Shown in pieces: positions 1 through 9,073 of a DNA stretch of 64,000 bases. The notes below the pieces were generated by a model. The model saw only the letters and a program-made list of their open reading frames with translations. It ran no database searches and had not been told where the DNA came from. Where the stretch lies: the NCBI GenBank assembly GCA_030747075.1, contig JASLLL010000003.1, positions 99,554 through 163,553 of the forward strand. Direction: 5' to 3'. Position numbers and translations under genes: made by a program. This stretch comes from Gemmatimonadota bacterium (GTDB lineage Bacteria > ARS69). Numbering within the stretch: the first letter of the stretch is position 1; each line of letters opens with the position of its first letter.

Positions 1-1
1 G

Positions 2-520
2 GCGGGCGAAGGGTACTGCCGTCTCTTCGATCGAATGGGTTGGCTGGAGACGGTGGTTCTACGCTACTTCAATGTGTTCGGCCCCCGGCAGGATCCGGAG
101 TCTCCCTATTCGGCAGTGGTCCCTCTCTTTGCGACGCGCCTTCTCGGCGGTCAGCCTCCGGTGATCCATGGTGATGGCGGCCAGACGCGGGACTTCGTCT
201 ATGTGAAGGATGTGATCCAGGCGAACCTGCTCGCCATGACTTCGACCGATGCGCACGGAGGGGTCTTCAATGTCGGAACAGGGGAGAGTCGCTCTGTGAA
301 GGAACTGGCGAACTGCCTCTCCGCGCTCGTGCCGGAGGGGCCTGGACCGGTTCATGAGGGCGCGCGCGCCGGGGACATTCGGGATTCCCGCGCGGGAGTG
401 GAAGCCGCGCGCCGGACGCTCGGGTTTGAGGCGGCCGTCCCCTTCGACGAGGGCCTCGCCAGAACGGTGGAGTGGTATCGAAGGCAGGAGAGCCTGCAGG
501 ACTCCGGAGGGTCGTCATGA
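2..520 (+). CDS. NAD-dependent epimerase/dehydratase, C-terminal part (cut by window edge)
   Basis: The reading frame is open from the first bases of the window to the TGA at 518-520, so the N-terminal NAD-binding half lies outside. The visible 172 residues carry the signature LRYFNVFGPRQDP, then a GDG-x-TRDFVYV stretch and a late NVG-TGES segment. These are typical of the C-terminal half of extended SDR UDP-sugar 4-epimerases (GalE/WbpP type). Such enzymes interconvert UDP-hexoses for polysaccharide synthesis, which fits the envelope-polysaccharide genes elsewhere in the window. The internal ATG at 35 is not the true start, because the coding signature begins before it. The stop overlaps the next gene by four bases (ATGA). 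The exact substrate cannot be told from this part. Confidence 0.85.
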   Translation, partial: AGEGYCRLFDRMGWLETVVLRYFNVFGPRQDPESPYSAVVPLFATRLLGGQPPVIHGDGGQTRDFVYVKDVIQANLLAMTSTDAHGGVFNVGTGESRSVKELANCLSALVPEGPGPVHEGARAGDIRDSRAGVEAARRTLGFEAAVPFDEGLARTVEWYRRQESLQDSGGSS

Positions 521-1935
521 GCGGGGCTCTCCCACGGGTTCTCATTGTGGACGACGACGCCATGTTCCGAAAGATCCTCCTCGCGGACCTCAGCGAACGC
601 GGGTTTCGCGTGGAGGAGTTGGACGGATCGGGTGCCGTGGCGACGGAAGTCGTCAACCGCGCGCCGGAGGTTCTCCTGCTGGACCTCAACCTTCCTGACA
701 CCAATGGGATCGAGGTACTGGAGAGCCTTCGCGCAGCCGCAGCGGACTGCCGGACCATCATGGTCACCGGGACCGAGGACATTGCACAGGCGGTGCGCGC
801 CATCCGAGCCGGCGCCTTCGATTATGTCACAAAGCCGGTCAATCTGGACGCACTGGCTGTGTCCATCGAGCGGGCTGCGGAGGCCGGGCGCGTCTCTCGT
901 GAGCGGGATCTTTATCGGCAGCACTACGACCGCCGCTTCGACTATGTGGAAAGTCGCAACCCGGAGATGAAGCGCATTCATGAACTGGCTCGCAGAGTGG
1001 CGGGCAGCGAGACAACCGCGGTGCTCATTGACGGAGAGAGCGGGACGGGGAAAGAACTCATTGCGAATCGGATTCATCAGGCTTCGGCGCGCTCGGAGAT
1101 GCCGTTTCTCGAGGTGAACTGCGCGAGCCTGCCGGAACAACTGCTGGAGAGCGAACTGTTCGGTCACGAGAAGGGTTCGTTCACCGATGCCAGTTCGCGG
1201 AAGCGCGGCCTTCTGGAACTGGCGGACGGAGGGACGCTGTTCCTGGACGAAGTGGGGGAGATGGCCCCGCCCATTCAGGTGAAGCTGCTGCGCGTTCTGG
1301 AACGGATGACCTTTCGAAGGGTGGGAGGCACCCGCGATATTCGTGTCTCTGTGCGGGTCATCTCGGCAACCAATCGAGAGCTGGACGAAGAAGTGAAGCG
1401 CGGGCAGTTCCGTGAAGACCTCTACTTTCGTCTGAAGGTCGTCCCGGTCACGCTGCCGCCGCTTCGAGAGCGACCGGAGGACATTCCCGTTCTGGCGAGG
1501 CACTTCCTGAGGCGGTTTGCCGTCTCATTCAGCCAGGAGATGTCGGACATCGCTCCGGAGGCAATGCGCGCACTCCTGGGTTACCCCTGGCCGGGCAATA
1601 TTCGCGAGCTCCGCAATGTGATGGAGCGCGCGGTTCTTCTGCATGACGGGACGATTCTCACCGCTCCGATGCTGATGCTCCCCGGGACGAGCAGCCACTC
1701 CCCCGGTGGGGTGGGCGAGTTCCTCGGGGCGCTTCGGGGGATTGCTGACGACGGTCTTCCGGCCGATGGTGTGGACTTCGAAGAGGTGTCGGGCTCGGTA
1801 GAGCGATTCCTCCTCCTTGCGGCCCTCGAAACCACGGGGTGGAACCAGACCGGTGCAGCGAGGAAGCTCCGCCTGAACCGGGACAAGCTCCGAACCCGAA
1901 TGAAGAACCACGGGCTCACACCTCCGGCAGCCTAG
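517..1935 (+). CDS. sigma-54-dependent response regulator (NtrC family)
   Basis: 472-residue cytoplasmic activator. The N-terminal receiver domain has acidic residues VDDD near 11-14, phospho-acceptor Asp56 and Lys106. The central AAA+ domain has Walker A GESGTGKE (about 173-180), Walker B LFLDE and an arginine-rich C-terminal part. A Fis-type helix-turn-helix closes the protein (about 440-470). The loop that touches sigma-54, normally GAFTGA, reads GSFTDA at 220-225. ATG 517 is chosen because it overlaps the epimerase stop as ATGA and follows GGAGG at 506-510; an in-frame start at 472 would overlap the upstream gene further and add residues before the receiver. No cognate kinase is adjacent, so the signal is unknown. 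Co-transcription with the epimerase is likely. Confidence 0.93.
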   Translation: MSGALPRVLIVDDDAMFRKILLADLSERGFRVEELDGSGAVATEVVNRAPEVLLLDLNLPDTNGIEVLESLRAAAADCRTIMVTGTEDIAQAVRAIRAGAFDYVTKPVNLDALAVSIERAAEAGRVSRERDLYRQHYDRRFDYVESRNPEMKRIHELARRVAGSETTAVLIDGESGTGKELIANRIHQASARSEMPFLEVNCASLPEQLLESELFGHEKGSFTDASSRKRGLLELADGGTLFLDEVGEMAPPIQVKLLRVLERMTFRRVGGTRDIRVSVRVISATNRELDEEVKRGQFREDLYFRLKVVPVTLPPLRERPEDIPVLARHFLRRFAVSFSQEMSDIAPEAMRALLGYPWPGNIRELRNVMERAVLLHDGTILTAPMLMLPGTSSHSPGGVGEFLGALRGIADDGLPADGVDFEEVSGSVERFLLLAALETTGWNQTGAARKLRLNRDKLRTRMKNHGLTPPAA

Positions 1936-2042
1936 CGGTACGCCTCACGACGCTCTCCTGCGGCCGGAGGGCACAGCAGACAACCGGAGGCGGTGAGTTT
2001 GGCCTTTCGCCGGGCGCGCACCTCCCGTAGATTCCCGGCACT

Positions 2043-2567
2043 ATGAACAAGCGTCTCTGCGGCATTCTGGCCATGCTGTCCCTTGTGGGACTGACCGGAC
2101 TTCTCTCGGGATGTCCGTACGGGTTCTCCTCGTCTCTGTTGCCGGGGCATATCCGAACGGTCGCGATCCCGCTTCCTGAGAACCGTACCGATCGTGGAGA
2201 TCTCAGTTCGGTTCTGGCGGACTCCCTTGTCGAAGCGTTCATCGACAACCCGGTACTGAAGGTGGCTGACGAGAAGGATGCGGACTCGCTGCTCGAAGCC
2301 GTCCTTCTGGAATACCATCGCGCCCCGTTCACCTATGACGCTTCCGAGAATGTGCTGGAGTACCGAGTCGAGGTCATTGCGGAAGTCCGGTTTGTGGATG
2401 TGCGAAAGAACAAAGTGCTCTGGGAGGAGAAGAGAATGCGGCAGTGGGCCACCTACAATCATGCGGAGGTCGGTGGGCAGCCGGCTGAGGAAGAGGATGT
2501 CGGGATAGCCCGTGTGGTCGTCCGACTGAGAGACGACATACTGACGCGTACGGTGGAGGGGTGGTAG
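2043..2567 (+). CDS. lptE: LptE-like LPS-assembly lipoprotein
   Basis: 174-residue lipoprotein. A hydrophobic signal peptide ends in a lipobox LLSGC with the lipidated Cys at residue 24. The mature part has the LptE-superfamily pattern: a short YGF segment after the cysteine, a strand IRTVAIPLPEN, a helix with SLVEAF, and a repetitive strand-rich C-terminus. LptE plugs the LptD barrel and helps place lipopolysaccharide in the outer membrane, so the cell should be an LPS-bearing diderm. It directly precedes leuS and overlaps its extended frame. leuS and lptE are also neighbours in Enterobacteria, although in the opposite order. The family is poorly conserved, so the assignment rests on the lipobox, size, motif and neighbour. 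Confidence 0.75.
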   Translation: MNKRLCGILAMLSLVGLTGLLSGCPYGFSSSLLPGHIRTVAIPLPENRTDRGDLSSVLADSLVEAFIDNPVLKVADEKDADSLLEAVLLEYHRAPFTYDASENVLEYRVEVIAEVRFVDVRKNKVLWEEKRMRQWATYNHAEVGGQPAEEEDVGIARVVVRLRDDILTRTVEGW

Positions 2568-2572
2568 CGAGT

Positions 2573-5191
2573 ATGAGTGAAGGTCAGACCGGGGGAGAGG
2601 GCGCCGGACGAGCGACCCCCTGGGAGGATGGAGAGCGGTATCCCTTCGCGCAGGTGGAAGCCGGGTGGCAGGAGCGCTGGCTCCGCGAGGAGACCTTCGC
2701 CACCGACATCGAAGAAGACGGGCGGCCCAAGTTCTATGCGCTGGTGATGTTCCCGTACCCGTCCGGCGCGGGGCTTCATGTGGGGCACCCGGAGAGCTAT
2801 GTGGCGGCAGACATCCTTGCGCGGTACCACCGAATGACCGGACATCGGGTACTGCATCCGATGGGGTGGGACGCATTCGGGCTTCCCGCAGAACAGTATG
2901 CGATCCAGACCGGAACGCATCCGAGTGTGACCACGCGCCGGAACATCGACAACTTCCGTCGGCAGATTCAGAGCCTCGGGCTGTCGTATGACTGGAACCG
3001 GGAAGTCAACACGACGGATCCGGATTACTACCGGTGGACCCAGTGGATCTTCCTGCGCATGTACCGCTCCTGGTACGACCAGAACGAAGGGCGTGCGCGC
3101 CCGATCGAGGAACTCCCGGTGCCGGAGGACATTCGCGCGTGCGGCAAAGCGAAGGTTGCGGAGTTTGTGGACGCCCACCGACTCGCATACCGAGCCGAAG
3201 TTCCGGTGAACTGGTGTCCCGAGCTGGGGACGGTTCTTGCGAACGAAGAGATCATTGACGGACTGAGTGAACGCGGAGGCCATCCGGTAGAGCGTCGGCC
3301 TCTGCTTCAGTGGATGCTCCGGATTACCGCTTATGCGGACCGGTTGATTGAGGATCTGGACAGTGTGGACTGGCCGGAACCGGTCAAGGCCATGCAGCGC
3401 AACTGGATCGGGAAGTCCATCGGTGCCGAGATCGATTTCGTCCCGTCGGGGGCTTCCTCTTCCATCGCGCGCCCGTTCCCCCGCGACCCGGACCCCGGGG
3501 TGATTCGCGTGTACACCACTCGGCCGGATACGCTGTTTGGCGTGACCTTCATGGTGCTGGCGCCTGAGCACCCGCTGGTCGATGCATTTGCGACACCGGA
3601 TCAACGCGCCGCCGTAGACGCGTATCGAGAGGAAGCCCGGAGCACGAGCGAGATCGAACGCACGAATCCAACACGCGAAAAGACAGGCGTGCCGACAGGG
3701 GGGTTCGTCATCAATCCCGCCTCCGGGGAGCCGGTACCGGTGTGGATCGCGGACTATGTGCTCATGGGGTACGGGACCGGCGCGATCATGGCGGTCCCCG
3801 GGCATGATCTGCGGGATCATGAGTTCGCGCGGATGCATGGGCTCCCGATCGCTCCGATCCTTGCAGTAGGGGAGGAGGCGGTCGCTCCGGGAGAGGAACC
3901 GCCGACCGCGCGTTTCGTGCGCTCGGAGAACGAGGCAGTCAGCCTGAACGGACTGGATCCGGAAGGCGGGAAAGCGGCCATTCTGGGCTGGCTCGCTGCT
4001 TCCGGACACGGGCGCGAGGCCGCCAATACTCGTTTGAGGGACTGGCTCTTCAGCAGGCAACGCTACTGGGGCGAGCCGTTCCCGATGGTGACGGCACCGG
4101 ATGGGCAAGTACGGGATCTGCCGGACTCGGCGCTTCCTGTGGTGCTGCCGGATCTGGCGGACTTCGAGCCCACCGGAACTCCGGACCCCATGCTGGCCAA
4201 GGCCACCGACTGGGTTGAGATCACGGACCCCGACACGGGGGAGTGCCTCCTCCGGGAAACCAACACCATGCCGCAGTGGGCGGGTTCCTGTTGGTACTAC
4301 CTGCGCTACATCGACCCCGGGAATCAGGAAGAACTCGTCAGCCCGGATCTTGAGCGGTCCTGGATGCCGGTCGATGTCTATCTCGGCGGTGCGGAACATG
4401 CCGTGCTTCATCTTCTGTACGCGCGATTCTGGCACAAGGTCCTCTTCGACCTGGGCTGCGTCTCCACGCCCGAGCCGTTTCAGAAGCTCCTGAATCAGGG
4501 GATGATTCTGGGTGAGGACGGAGAGAAGATGTCGAAGTCGCGGGGGAATGTCATCAATCCCGACGAGATGATCGAAGCCCGGGGGGCGGATGCTTTCCGT
4601 GTGTACGAGATGTTCATGGGGCCGCTTCAGGTGGACAAGCCCTGGTCGACCAAGGGCCTTCGTGGCGCGTCGAGGTTCCTGGACCGCTGCTGGCGTGCGG
4701 CCCAGTTCCCACCGCCGGAAGACAAGCAGGATCCGCATGAACTCGTCCGGCATCGGACCATTCGGAAGGTGACCGAGGACACGGTTCGCGTGCGCTTCAA
4801 CACGGCCATATCGACGCTGATGGAATATGTCAACTGCCTGACCGCGAAGGAGTCCGCCACCCGGGAGGATCTACGCGTCCTGACGCTCCTGCTGGCGCCC
4901 TACGCGCCCCATCTCGCGGAAGAGATGTGGGAGCGCCTGGAGTTCGGATCGGGCGTGTCCCGCGAGCCCTGGCCGAGTTTCGACGACGCTCTGGCCACTC
5001 CAGAGCTGGTTACCATCGTTGTGCAAGTGAACGGGAAGGTCCGCGGCCGCATCGAGGCGGAGGGCGACACTCCGAAGGACGAGTTGATCGCACTTGCCAG
5101 AGCGGACGATGCGGTAGCCCGCCATCTGGGCGAAGAAACGCCCCGCAAGGTGATCGTGGTTCCCGGGAGACTGGTGAACTTCGTTCTCTGA
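2573..5191 (+). CDS. leuS: leucyl-tRNA synthetase
   Basis: 872-residue class I aminoacyl-tRNA synthetase that charges tRNA-Leu. The HIGH-type motif reads HVGH at about 69-72. The CP1 editing domain contains TRPDTLFGVTF. The KMSKS motif starts at Lys652 within GEKMSKSRGNV. The anticodon-binding and C-terminal domains (VVQVNGKVRG) are present, so the protein is complete. A GTG at 2561 is also in frame, but GGAGGG ends at 2560 directly against it, whereas ATG 2573 has a possible 12-base spacing; I prefer 2573. It follows lptE closely and probably shares its transcript. A tRNA-Leu(UAA), one of its substrates, is encoded at 52541-52626. Confidence 0.98.
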   Translation: MSEGQTGGEGAGRATPWEDGERYPFAQVEAGWQERWLREETFATDIEEDGRPKFYALVMFPYPSGAGLHVGHPESYVAADILARYHRMTGHRVLHPMGWDAFGLPAEQYAIQTGTHPSVTTRRNIDNFRRQIQSLGLSYDWNREVNTTDPDYYRWTQWIFLRMYRSWYDQNEGRARPIEELPVPEDIRACGKAKVAEFVDAHRLAYRAEVPVNWCPELGTVLANEEIIDGLSERGGHPVERRPLLQWMLRITAYADRLIEDLDSVDWPEPVKAMQRNWIGKSIGAEIDFVPSGASSSIARPFPRDPDPGVIRVYTTRPDTLFGVTFMVLAPEHPLVDAFATPDQRAAVDAYREEARSTSEIERTNPTREKTGVPTGGFVINPASGEPVPVWIADYVLMGYGTGAIMAVPGHDLRDHEFARMHGLPIAPILAVGEEAVAPGEEPPTARFVRSENEAVSLNGLDPEGGKAAILGWLAASGHGREAANTRLRDWLFSRQRYWGEPFPMVTAPDGQVRDLPDSALPVVLPDLADFEPTGTPDPMLAKATDWVEITDPDTGECLLRETNTMPQWAGSCWYYLRYIDPGNQEELVSPDLERSWMPVDVYLGGAEHAVLHLLYARFWHKVLFDLGCVSTPEPFQKLLNQGMILGEDGEKMSKSRGNVINPDEMIEARGADAFRVYEMFMGPLQVDKPWSTKGLRGASRFLDRCWRAAQFPPPEDKQDPHELVRHRTIRKVTEDTVRVRFNTAISTLMEYVNCLTAKESATREDLRVLTLLLAPYAPHLAEEMWERLEFGSGVSREPWPSFDDALATPELVTIVVQVNGKVRGRIEAEGDTPKDELIALARADDAVARHLGEETPRKVIVVPGRLVNFVL

Positions 5192-5846
5192 GGCGGACAC
5201 GCCAGCCCACCCCAGAAGGTCTCAGCCGGTGAAGGCCGACCCACCCGGCGTCTGCACGCTGCGGGGCAGCCAGCACCAAGGCCCAGCAACTTCCATGCTC
5301 CCAACAATATAGAACGCACGGCTGCGAAGAAGGGGCGTACGGCGCTCGCCGGGGATACCTTGTGGATAGTGTTGTAAGTGCTGGAACGGCACGCGGTTGC
5401 GTCGCGGAGCTGCAGTATGGGTGCGCGACATAATCCCTCTTTCCGGACACTCCAACCCGCTAGTTGTGTTGCAGTGATTGTTGTTGGGGTTCACGCGCCG
5501 GCTCGCACGCCCGACATCGAGCGTGCGCCTCGCCCTTCCCCCATTCGGCTGCGGATGCTGGCATGGCTCCAGAGCTTGCGCCTCCCGAGAGGCGGGCGTC
5601 CGGGCGGGATGGCTGCAGAAAGGCCGCGGGTGCCGGGCGCTGAAAGGAACCCGGTGTGGTGAGAAACAGCACTCCGGAGGCCGAAGATGCGCAAAAGGCC
5701 TCCGGGCAGCGTCCCTCCAGGGCGAAGATCAGGCGGGCCCGTCGTCTGCCCCGGCGGTGTAACTACGCCTGCAGTCACCAGTTACCCAGTATTGACAGGG
5801 GCCCGGTGCCTGCGAGGGAAAAACAACAATCTTCGGAACACAACCC
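5192..5846. other. 655-base non-coding gap with several inverted repeats
   Basis: No convincing gene lies between leuS and the convergent TPR gene; short frames on both strands lack recognisable domains and a ribosome-binding site. The stretch does hold stable inverted repeats: 5401-5406 with 5424-5429, 5504-5510 with 5521-5527, 5579-5584 with 5589-5594, and a perfect 9-bp stem 5674-5682 with 5697-5705. A possible long-range closing stem pairs 5629-5638 with 5801-5810 (10 bp, two wobble pairs). A structured RNA is possible but I cannot assign a family. I looked for RNase P RNA, tmRNA, SRP RNA and 6S hallmarks and did not find them. Confidence 0.45.
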
Positions 5847-6527
5847 TCAGGCTGAGGAGGCGAGCTCCGCAAGCGAATACTCGACCACAGGTGCCTCCGG
5901 GCAGTTCGGGTAGGCCTCCAGGAGGCCCTTCAGTAGCTCCGTGGCCCTCTGTCCGTCCCCAAGGCTCCGGGCGATTCGCGCGGCTCCCAGGCAGCCGTCT
6001 ATGCGCGTGGCAGGGCTTTTGCCGTCCGCCCAGACCCGCAAGTACTGCTCCATGGCCGCCGCCATATCTCCCAGTTCCTCCAGCGACGCGGCCAGTCCGA
6101 GATGCGCCCCGTCGATCAGGAGGTCGTCGAGAAAGGGATCCGCTGCAAAATCGCGGAAGCCGTCCGCCGCCTCCGCGAACCGGCCCGCCTCGAACAGAGC
6201 GGTCGCACGCAGATAGGTGGACTCGCGAGCGGCTTCGGTTCCGGGGTGGTCCTGCACAACTGCCTGCAGGCTCTCCACTCCCTCTTCGAGCCTTCCGAAC
6301 GCGAGTTCCATGCGAGCGGTGGAAAGCGCCGACTGGGCCACCGGGTTCAGCGACGCGGCTCCCGTGGCCTCGCGCCCCACGCGCACGCCAATGGACACAA
6401 TGGCAATCACCCCGACCAGCGCAAGCACGGCAACAATGGGTCGCTCCTGCGCTTTGGCCCAAGCGGTCATGACAGCATCGACGAAGTGGTCTTCCTTCAA
6501 CTGCTTGCGAGTGAGCTTGTCGGACAT
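5847..6527 (-). CDS. TPR-type single-pass membrane protein (YfgM/CpoB-like)
   Basis: 226 residues. A short basic cytoplasmic N-terminus (about 30 residues) is followed by one membrane span at about 31-47 and then an extracytoplasmic region of helical TPR-like repeats. Repeat features include LNPVAQSALSTARMELAFGR, the HPGTEAARES linker and YPNCPEAPVVEY. The layout matches YfgM-like proteins, which flank the SecYEG translocon, and other TPR proteins of envelope assembly. Its start at 6527 is followed downstream by hairpin-rich non-coding DNA, and it converges on leuS. It is separated by 91 bases from the upstream M28 peptidase gene. No enzyme motif is visible; a scaffold role is inferred. Confidence 0.7.
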   Translation of the reverse strand: MSDKLTRKQLKEDHFVDAVMTAWAKAQERPIVAVLALVGVIAIVSIGVRVGREATGAASLNPVAQSALSTARMELAFGRLEEGVESLQAVVQDHPGTEAARESTYLRATALFEAGRFAEAADGFRDFAADPFLDDLLIDGAHLGLAASLEELGDMAAAMEQYLRVWADGKSPATRIDGCLGAARIARSLGDGQRATELLKGLLEAYPNCPEAPVVEYSLAELASSA

Positions 6528-6618
6528 GGGTTCCTCATATTGATTCGCGTCAAAGATCTGTGCAAAGCGGCGAAAAGAGTATCACCGGGAGGCCGCTTGA
6601 GGCAAGTCTCCGGCGGAG

Positions 6619-8910
6619 CTATCTGACGAGCGCGAACTTGCCGGAAGCCTGATCGGTAATGGTCCCCGATGAGTCGAGCGCCCGGATGGTGTAGACATAG
6701 ATGCCGCTTTCCATCTCGCCGTGCCAGCGAAACGCAGAGCCCTCCACATTGTTGGGACCCGCCTGATTCCCGTTTCCGGTGAACAGGTCGCCCGCTGTAA
6801 ACCGCCCTACCGGCTCCCCGGCCAGGCTGTGTACGACAATGCGAACTTCTGCATCAAGCGTCAGATCATAGCGAAAGCGGAGCTCGTCCCGCCCGGAGAA
6901 TGCCGGGTTCGGATAAACATGGAACGACAGCAGTCGCGGCCCGGTCCCCTCCTGTGCACGGAGGAAATACTCGGTCGAGTGAGAGTTGTTGAGCAGGGAG
7001 ATCTCCGAAGAGGCATAACCCGCATCCAGTCCCTCCAATTGAGCATAGAAGGTGTGCACCCCTTCATCCCCCGGGAGGGTCTGCCAGTCAAAGGTCATCG
7101 GCACGGCTCCGCCCGCCGGGAAGAAGCCGAGGTGCTCGACATCCCCCAGGAGCATCCCCCCCGCTTGCGGATCACCCTCGAAAAACGAAACCCGGACAGA
7201 CAGCGTATCCGTGTCCGTTCCCTGATACGAAAGTGTCGACGCTCCGAAGTTGTGGACACGCGCGGTGATGGGGACCGTATCTCCAGCCTCAAAGTACTCG
7301 ACTCCCGCGGGGAGCATGACCTCCACCTCCCCCGCCGGGATGGCCAAGTCTGGTTGGTCGTAGTGAAGAGCCATTCGCGCAAGGCCGGAAACCAGAAGCT
7401 GGGCGGAAAGCTTCAGCTGGAGTTCTGAGTTGGGCCGACCGCTGGCAGGGAAAGTGTTCTCCCAGGTGTCCATGAATGTGTGGTACTGCGGATAGGGGAT
7501 CTCCATGTCCTCGGTCAGGAGGATGGCGTCCATACCCGCGCTCCAGAAGCTCGCGTGGTCGCTTCGTGCGAAGAAAGCCACATTCTTGGTGGCCTGAAGC
7601 TCGGGAACAAACTGCTGGGCTGTATCGATGATGTAATCGGCCAGCCATTCGGAGCCCTCATTGGCGACGACATCGAGACGATTCGTCAGCGCATTGAAAC
7701 CGACCATGTCCATGTTGAGGACCGCATGCACGGGAGTCCCCTCGGCAGCCAGTGAGTCCGCGAAGGCTGCCGAGCCCAGGAGCCCCAGTTCCTCTCCCTG
7801 AAACGCGACAAAGAGAAGGTCAAAGTCGAACGCCACATTGCCGGCAGCCAGAATGCGCGCGCACTCCAGAAGACAGCTGATCCCGGATGCGTTGTCATCG
7901 GCGCCGGGCGCCGCGTCGTAGCGCCAGTTCCACGAGCAATGGGGGTTGGCGAGGATGGCGTCGGCTCCTGCATCGCAGTCGCATCCAGGCACCGGGACGG
8001 TGCGGGCCGTTTCGCACAGCTCCACAGCGTCACTCCGGAGTCCAATCGCATCGTAGTGAGCGGTGACCAGTACGGCTCCTGCGTTCGGGGTTGCCGACGG
8101 CCAGGTTCCGATGACATTGGAGACGGTCAGCGTGGTGTTGTCCGCTGTGATCTCAAAGCGATGCGTCGTGACGGAGCCGCTTCCGAGGCTGTTCTCAAGC
8201 TCCTGCCCGATGTAGAGCCGCGCGATGTTCTCCGTGCCGGGTTCCGCCCAGTAACGCGACGAAGGCGCCCCGCTCTCCAGTTCCGCGAGTTCCCGCACAT
8301 GGGCTTCCAGCCGAACCGGTTCCACGCTGTTGCGGAGCGTCTCCACCTGCGCACCCGTGCGAAGGTCTGCGGAGGCGTCTACGCTCAGCGCCCGATTCAC
8401 CGTGGCGGCCCAGGCGGTGTTCGGACCGGGCCGGGAGACGGGAACGGGCTGCCGGCCGCGATTCAGGATTCGGAACCCGTGCGAACTGCGCCCCGCCAGA
8501 CGAGCCGGGTCTTCACGGGTGATCTGGACGGCACCTCCGGAGGGGGTCACCGCGACAGCACGACCCGTTCGAAGCCGGGGGTGCCCTGGCGTCTCCGCAT
8601 GGGCATAGACGACGCGCTCGCCGGGGCCGACGCTCGCCAGGAAGTTGGGGCGTGAGCCACTGGGGAGACTGCCGGCCTCCAGCCCGGGGGGAAGTGCAAG
8701 AAGCAGCCACCACGCGTCTTCCACCGCCTCACGGTGCAGGACACGCCACGCGCCGGGAGCTCTCCCGAACGCCGCGATGGTCTCCTCTGCGACGCGATCA
8801 GCCGAGTAGAGATCAAATGCCTCAGGAAGGGGTTCCCCGTGTGCGCCCGGTACGAAGGACACGAGATGGAGTGCGAGAAGCCCCCCCGCCGCGAACCGAG
8901 TCGATCTCAT
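6619..8910 (-). CDS. secreted M28-family metallopeptidase with FlgD-like C-terminal domain
   Basis: 763 residues. ATG 8910 is chosen because it begins a signal peptide (MRSTRFAAGGLLALHLVS, cut near GAHG) and follows GAGGGG; the longer frame would bury that peptide. The catalytic domain has the M28 zinc-ligand order: TAHYD (His about 285), PGADDNASG (Asp about 337), QGEELGLLGS (Glu pair about 372), NMDMVG and SDHASFW. This class contains aminopeptidases and other exopeptidases. A cysteine-rich insertion (CE, CDC and HC) lies between the first two ligand motifs. The C-terminal 100 residues (VYPNPAF to FALVR) form a FlgD-like immunoglobulin fold, as in sorted proteins of FCB bacteria. A good promoter lies at 8966-8994. 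Confidence 0.9.
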   Translation of the reverse strand: MRSTRFAAGGLLALHLVSFVPGAHGEPLPEAFDLYSADRVAEETIAAFGRAPGAWRVLHREAVEDAWWLLLALPPGLEAGSLPSGSRPNFLASVGPGERVVYAHAETPGHPRLRTGRAVAVTPSGGAVQITREDPARLAGRSSHGFRILNRGRQPVPVSRPGPNTAWAATVNRALSVDASADLRTGAQVETLRNSVEPVRLEAHVRELAELESGAPSSRYWAEPGTENIARLYIGQELENSLGSGSVTTHRFEITADNTTLTVSNVIGTWPSATPNAGAVLVTAHYDAIGLRSDAVELCETARTVPVPGCDCDAGADAILANPHCSWNWRYDAAPGADDNASGISCLLECARILAAGNVAFDFDLLFVAFQGEELGLLGSAAFADSLAAEGTPVHAVLNMDMVGFNALTNRLDVVANEGSEWLADYIIDTAQQFVPELQATKNVAFFARSDHASFWSAGMDAILLTEDMEIPYPQYHTFMDTWENTFPASGRPNSELQLKLSAQLLVSGLARMALHYDQPDLAIPAGEVEVMLPAGVEYFEAGDTVPITARVHNFGASTLSYQGTDTDTLSVRVSFFEGDPQAGGMLLGDVEHLGFFPAGGAVPMTFDWQTLPGDEGVHTFYAQLEGLDAGYASSEISLLNNSHSTEYFLRAQEGTGPRLLSFHVYPNPAFSGRDELRFRYDLTLDAEVRIVVHSLAGEPVGRFTAGDLFTGNGNQAGPNNVEGSAFRWHGEMESGIYVYTIRALDSSGTITDQASGKFALVR

Positions 8911-8965
8911 GGTGAACCCCTCAAAACGGTGCAGCCGGGGGGATTCCCGGGTCGCCCGTCTGGAG

Positions 8966-8994
8966 ACGCTAGCCTGTGCCGAATCGTCGGTCAA
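8966..8994 (-). promoter_or_regulatory. putative housekeeping promoter of the M28 peptidase gene
   Basis: Read on the minus strand: TTGACC (8989-8994), a 17-base spacer, then TAGCGT (8966-8971). This fits a sigma-70-type -35/-10 pair with the first two and last bases of the -10 preserved. It ends 55 bases before the chosen ATG. Confidence 0.5.
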
Positions 8995-9022
8995 GAAGGC
9001 GCTGATCATTGCCCACAGGAAA

Positions 9023-9048
9023 GGGGGTCCGTCTCACGACAGACCCCC
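9023..9048 (-). terminator. intrinsic terminator after the Fn3 lipoprotein gene
   Basis: Inverted repeat with stems 9023-9033 and 9038-9048 (10 of 11 pairs, five G-C pairs at the base) and a four-base loop. It is followed on the minus strand by TTT and lies 25 bases beyond the lipoprotein stop. It would separate this gene from the M28 peptidase gene, which has its own promoter just beyond. Confidence 0.65.
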
Positions 9049-9073
9049 CATGCATGCAGACCCCGCACGGAAC

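Noticed and set aside
2459..4753. 764-codon open frame antisense to leuS, and similar long frames antisense to secA (29305-30447), comEC (43453-45153) and the REC-kinase (11033-12313)
   Set aside because: They mirror the codon structure of verified genes in GC-rich DNA, contain no recognised domain and have Arg/Pro/His-rich composition typical of shadow frames.
5222..5494. 90-codon minus-strand frame beginning MNPNNNHCNTTS in the leuS-TPR gap
   Set aside because: No ribosome-binding site, no domain and no supporting neighbours; codon usage does not match the surrounding genes.
5440..5500. Integron attC-like site (CCAACCCGCTAGTTGTG and GTTGTTGGGG)
   Set aside because: The core GTTRRRY and RYYYAAC boxes do not match exactly, and no integrase or cassette array is present; the tyrosine recombinase at 26035 is a normal XerC.
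5660..5710. c-di-GMP-I (GEMM) riboswitch, suggested by GCACTCCGG and GCGCAAAAGGCCTCCGG
   Set aside because: The order of the conserved boxes is reversed relative to GEMM and there is no downstream gene on the plus strand.
5629..5810. Cobalamin-type riboswitch on the plus strand (GGTGCC, AAAGGAACCCGGTG and CTGCCCC-like pieces)
   Set aside because: The conserved pieces are in the wrong spacing, the CCGCAACTGTAA-like box is only partly matched, and the next downstream gene on that strand is about 40 kb away. It is kept only as an unassigned structured region.
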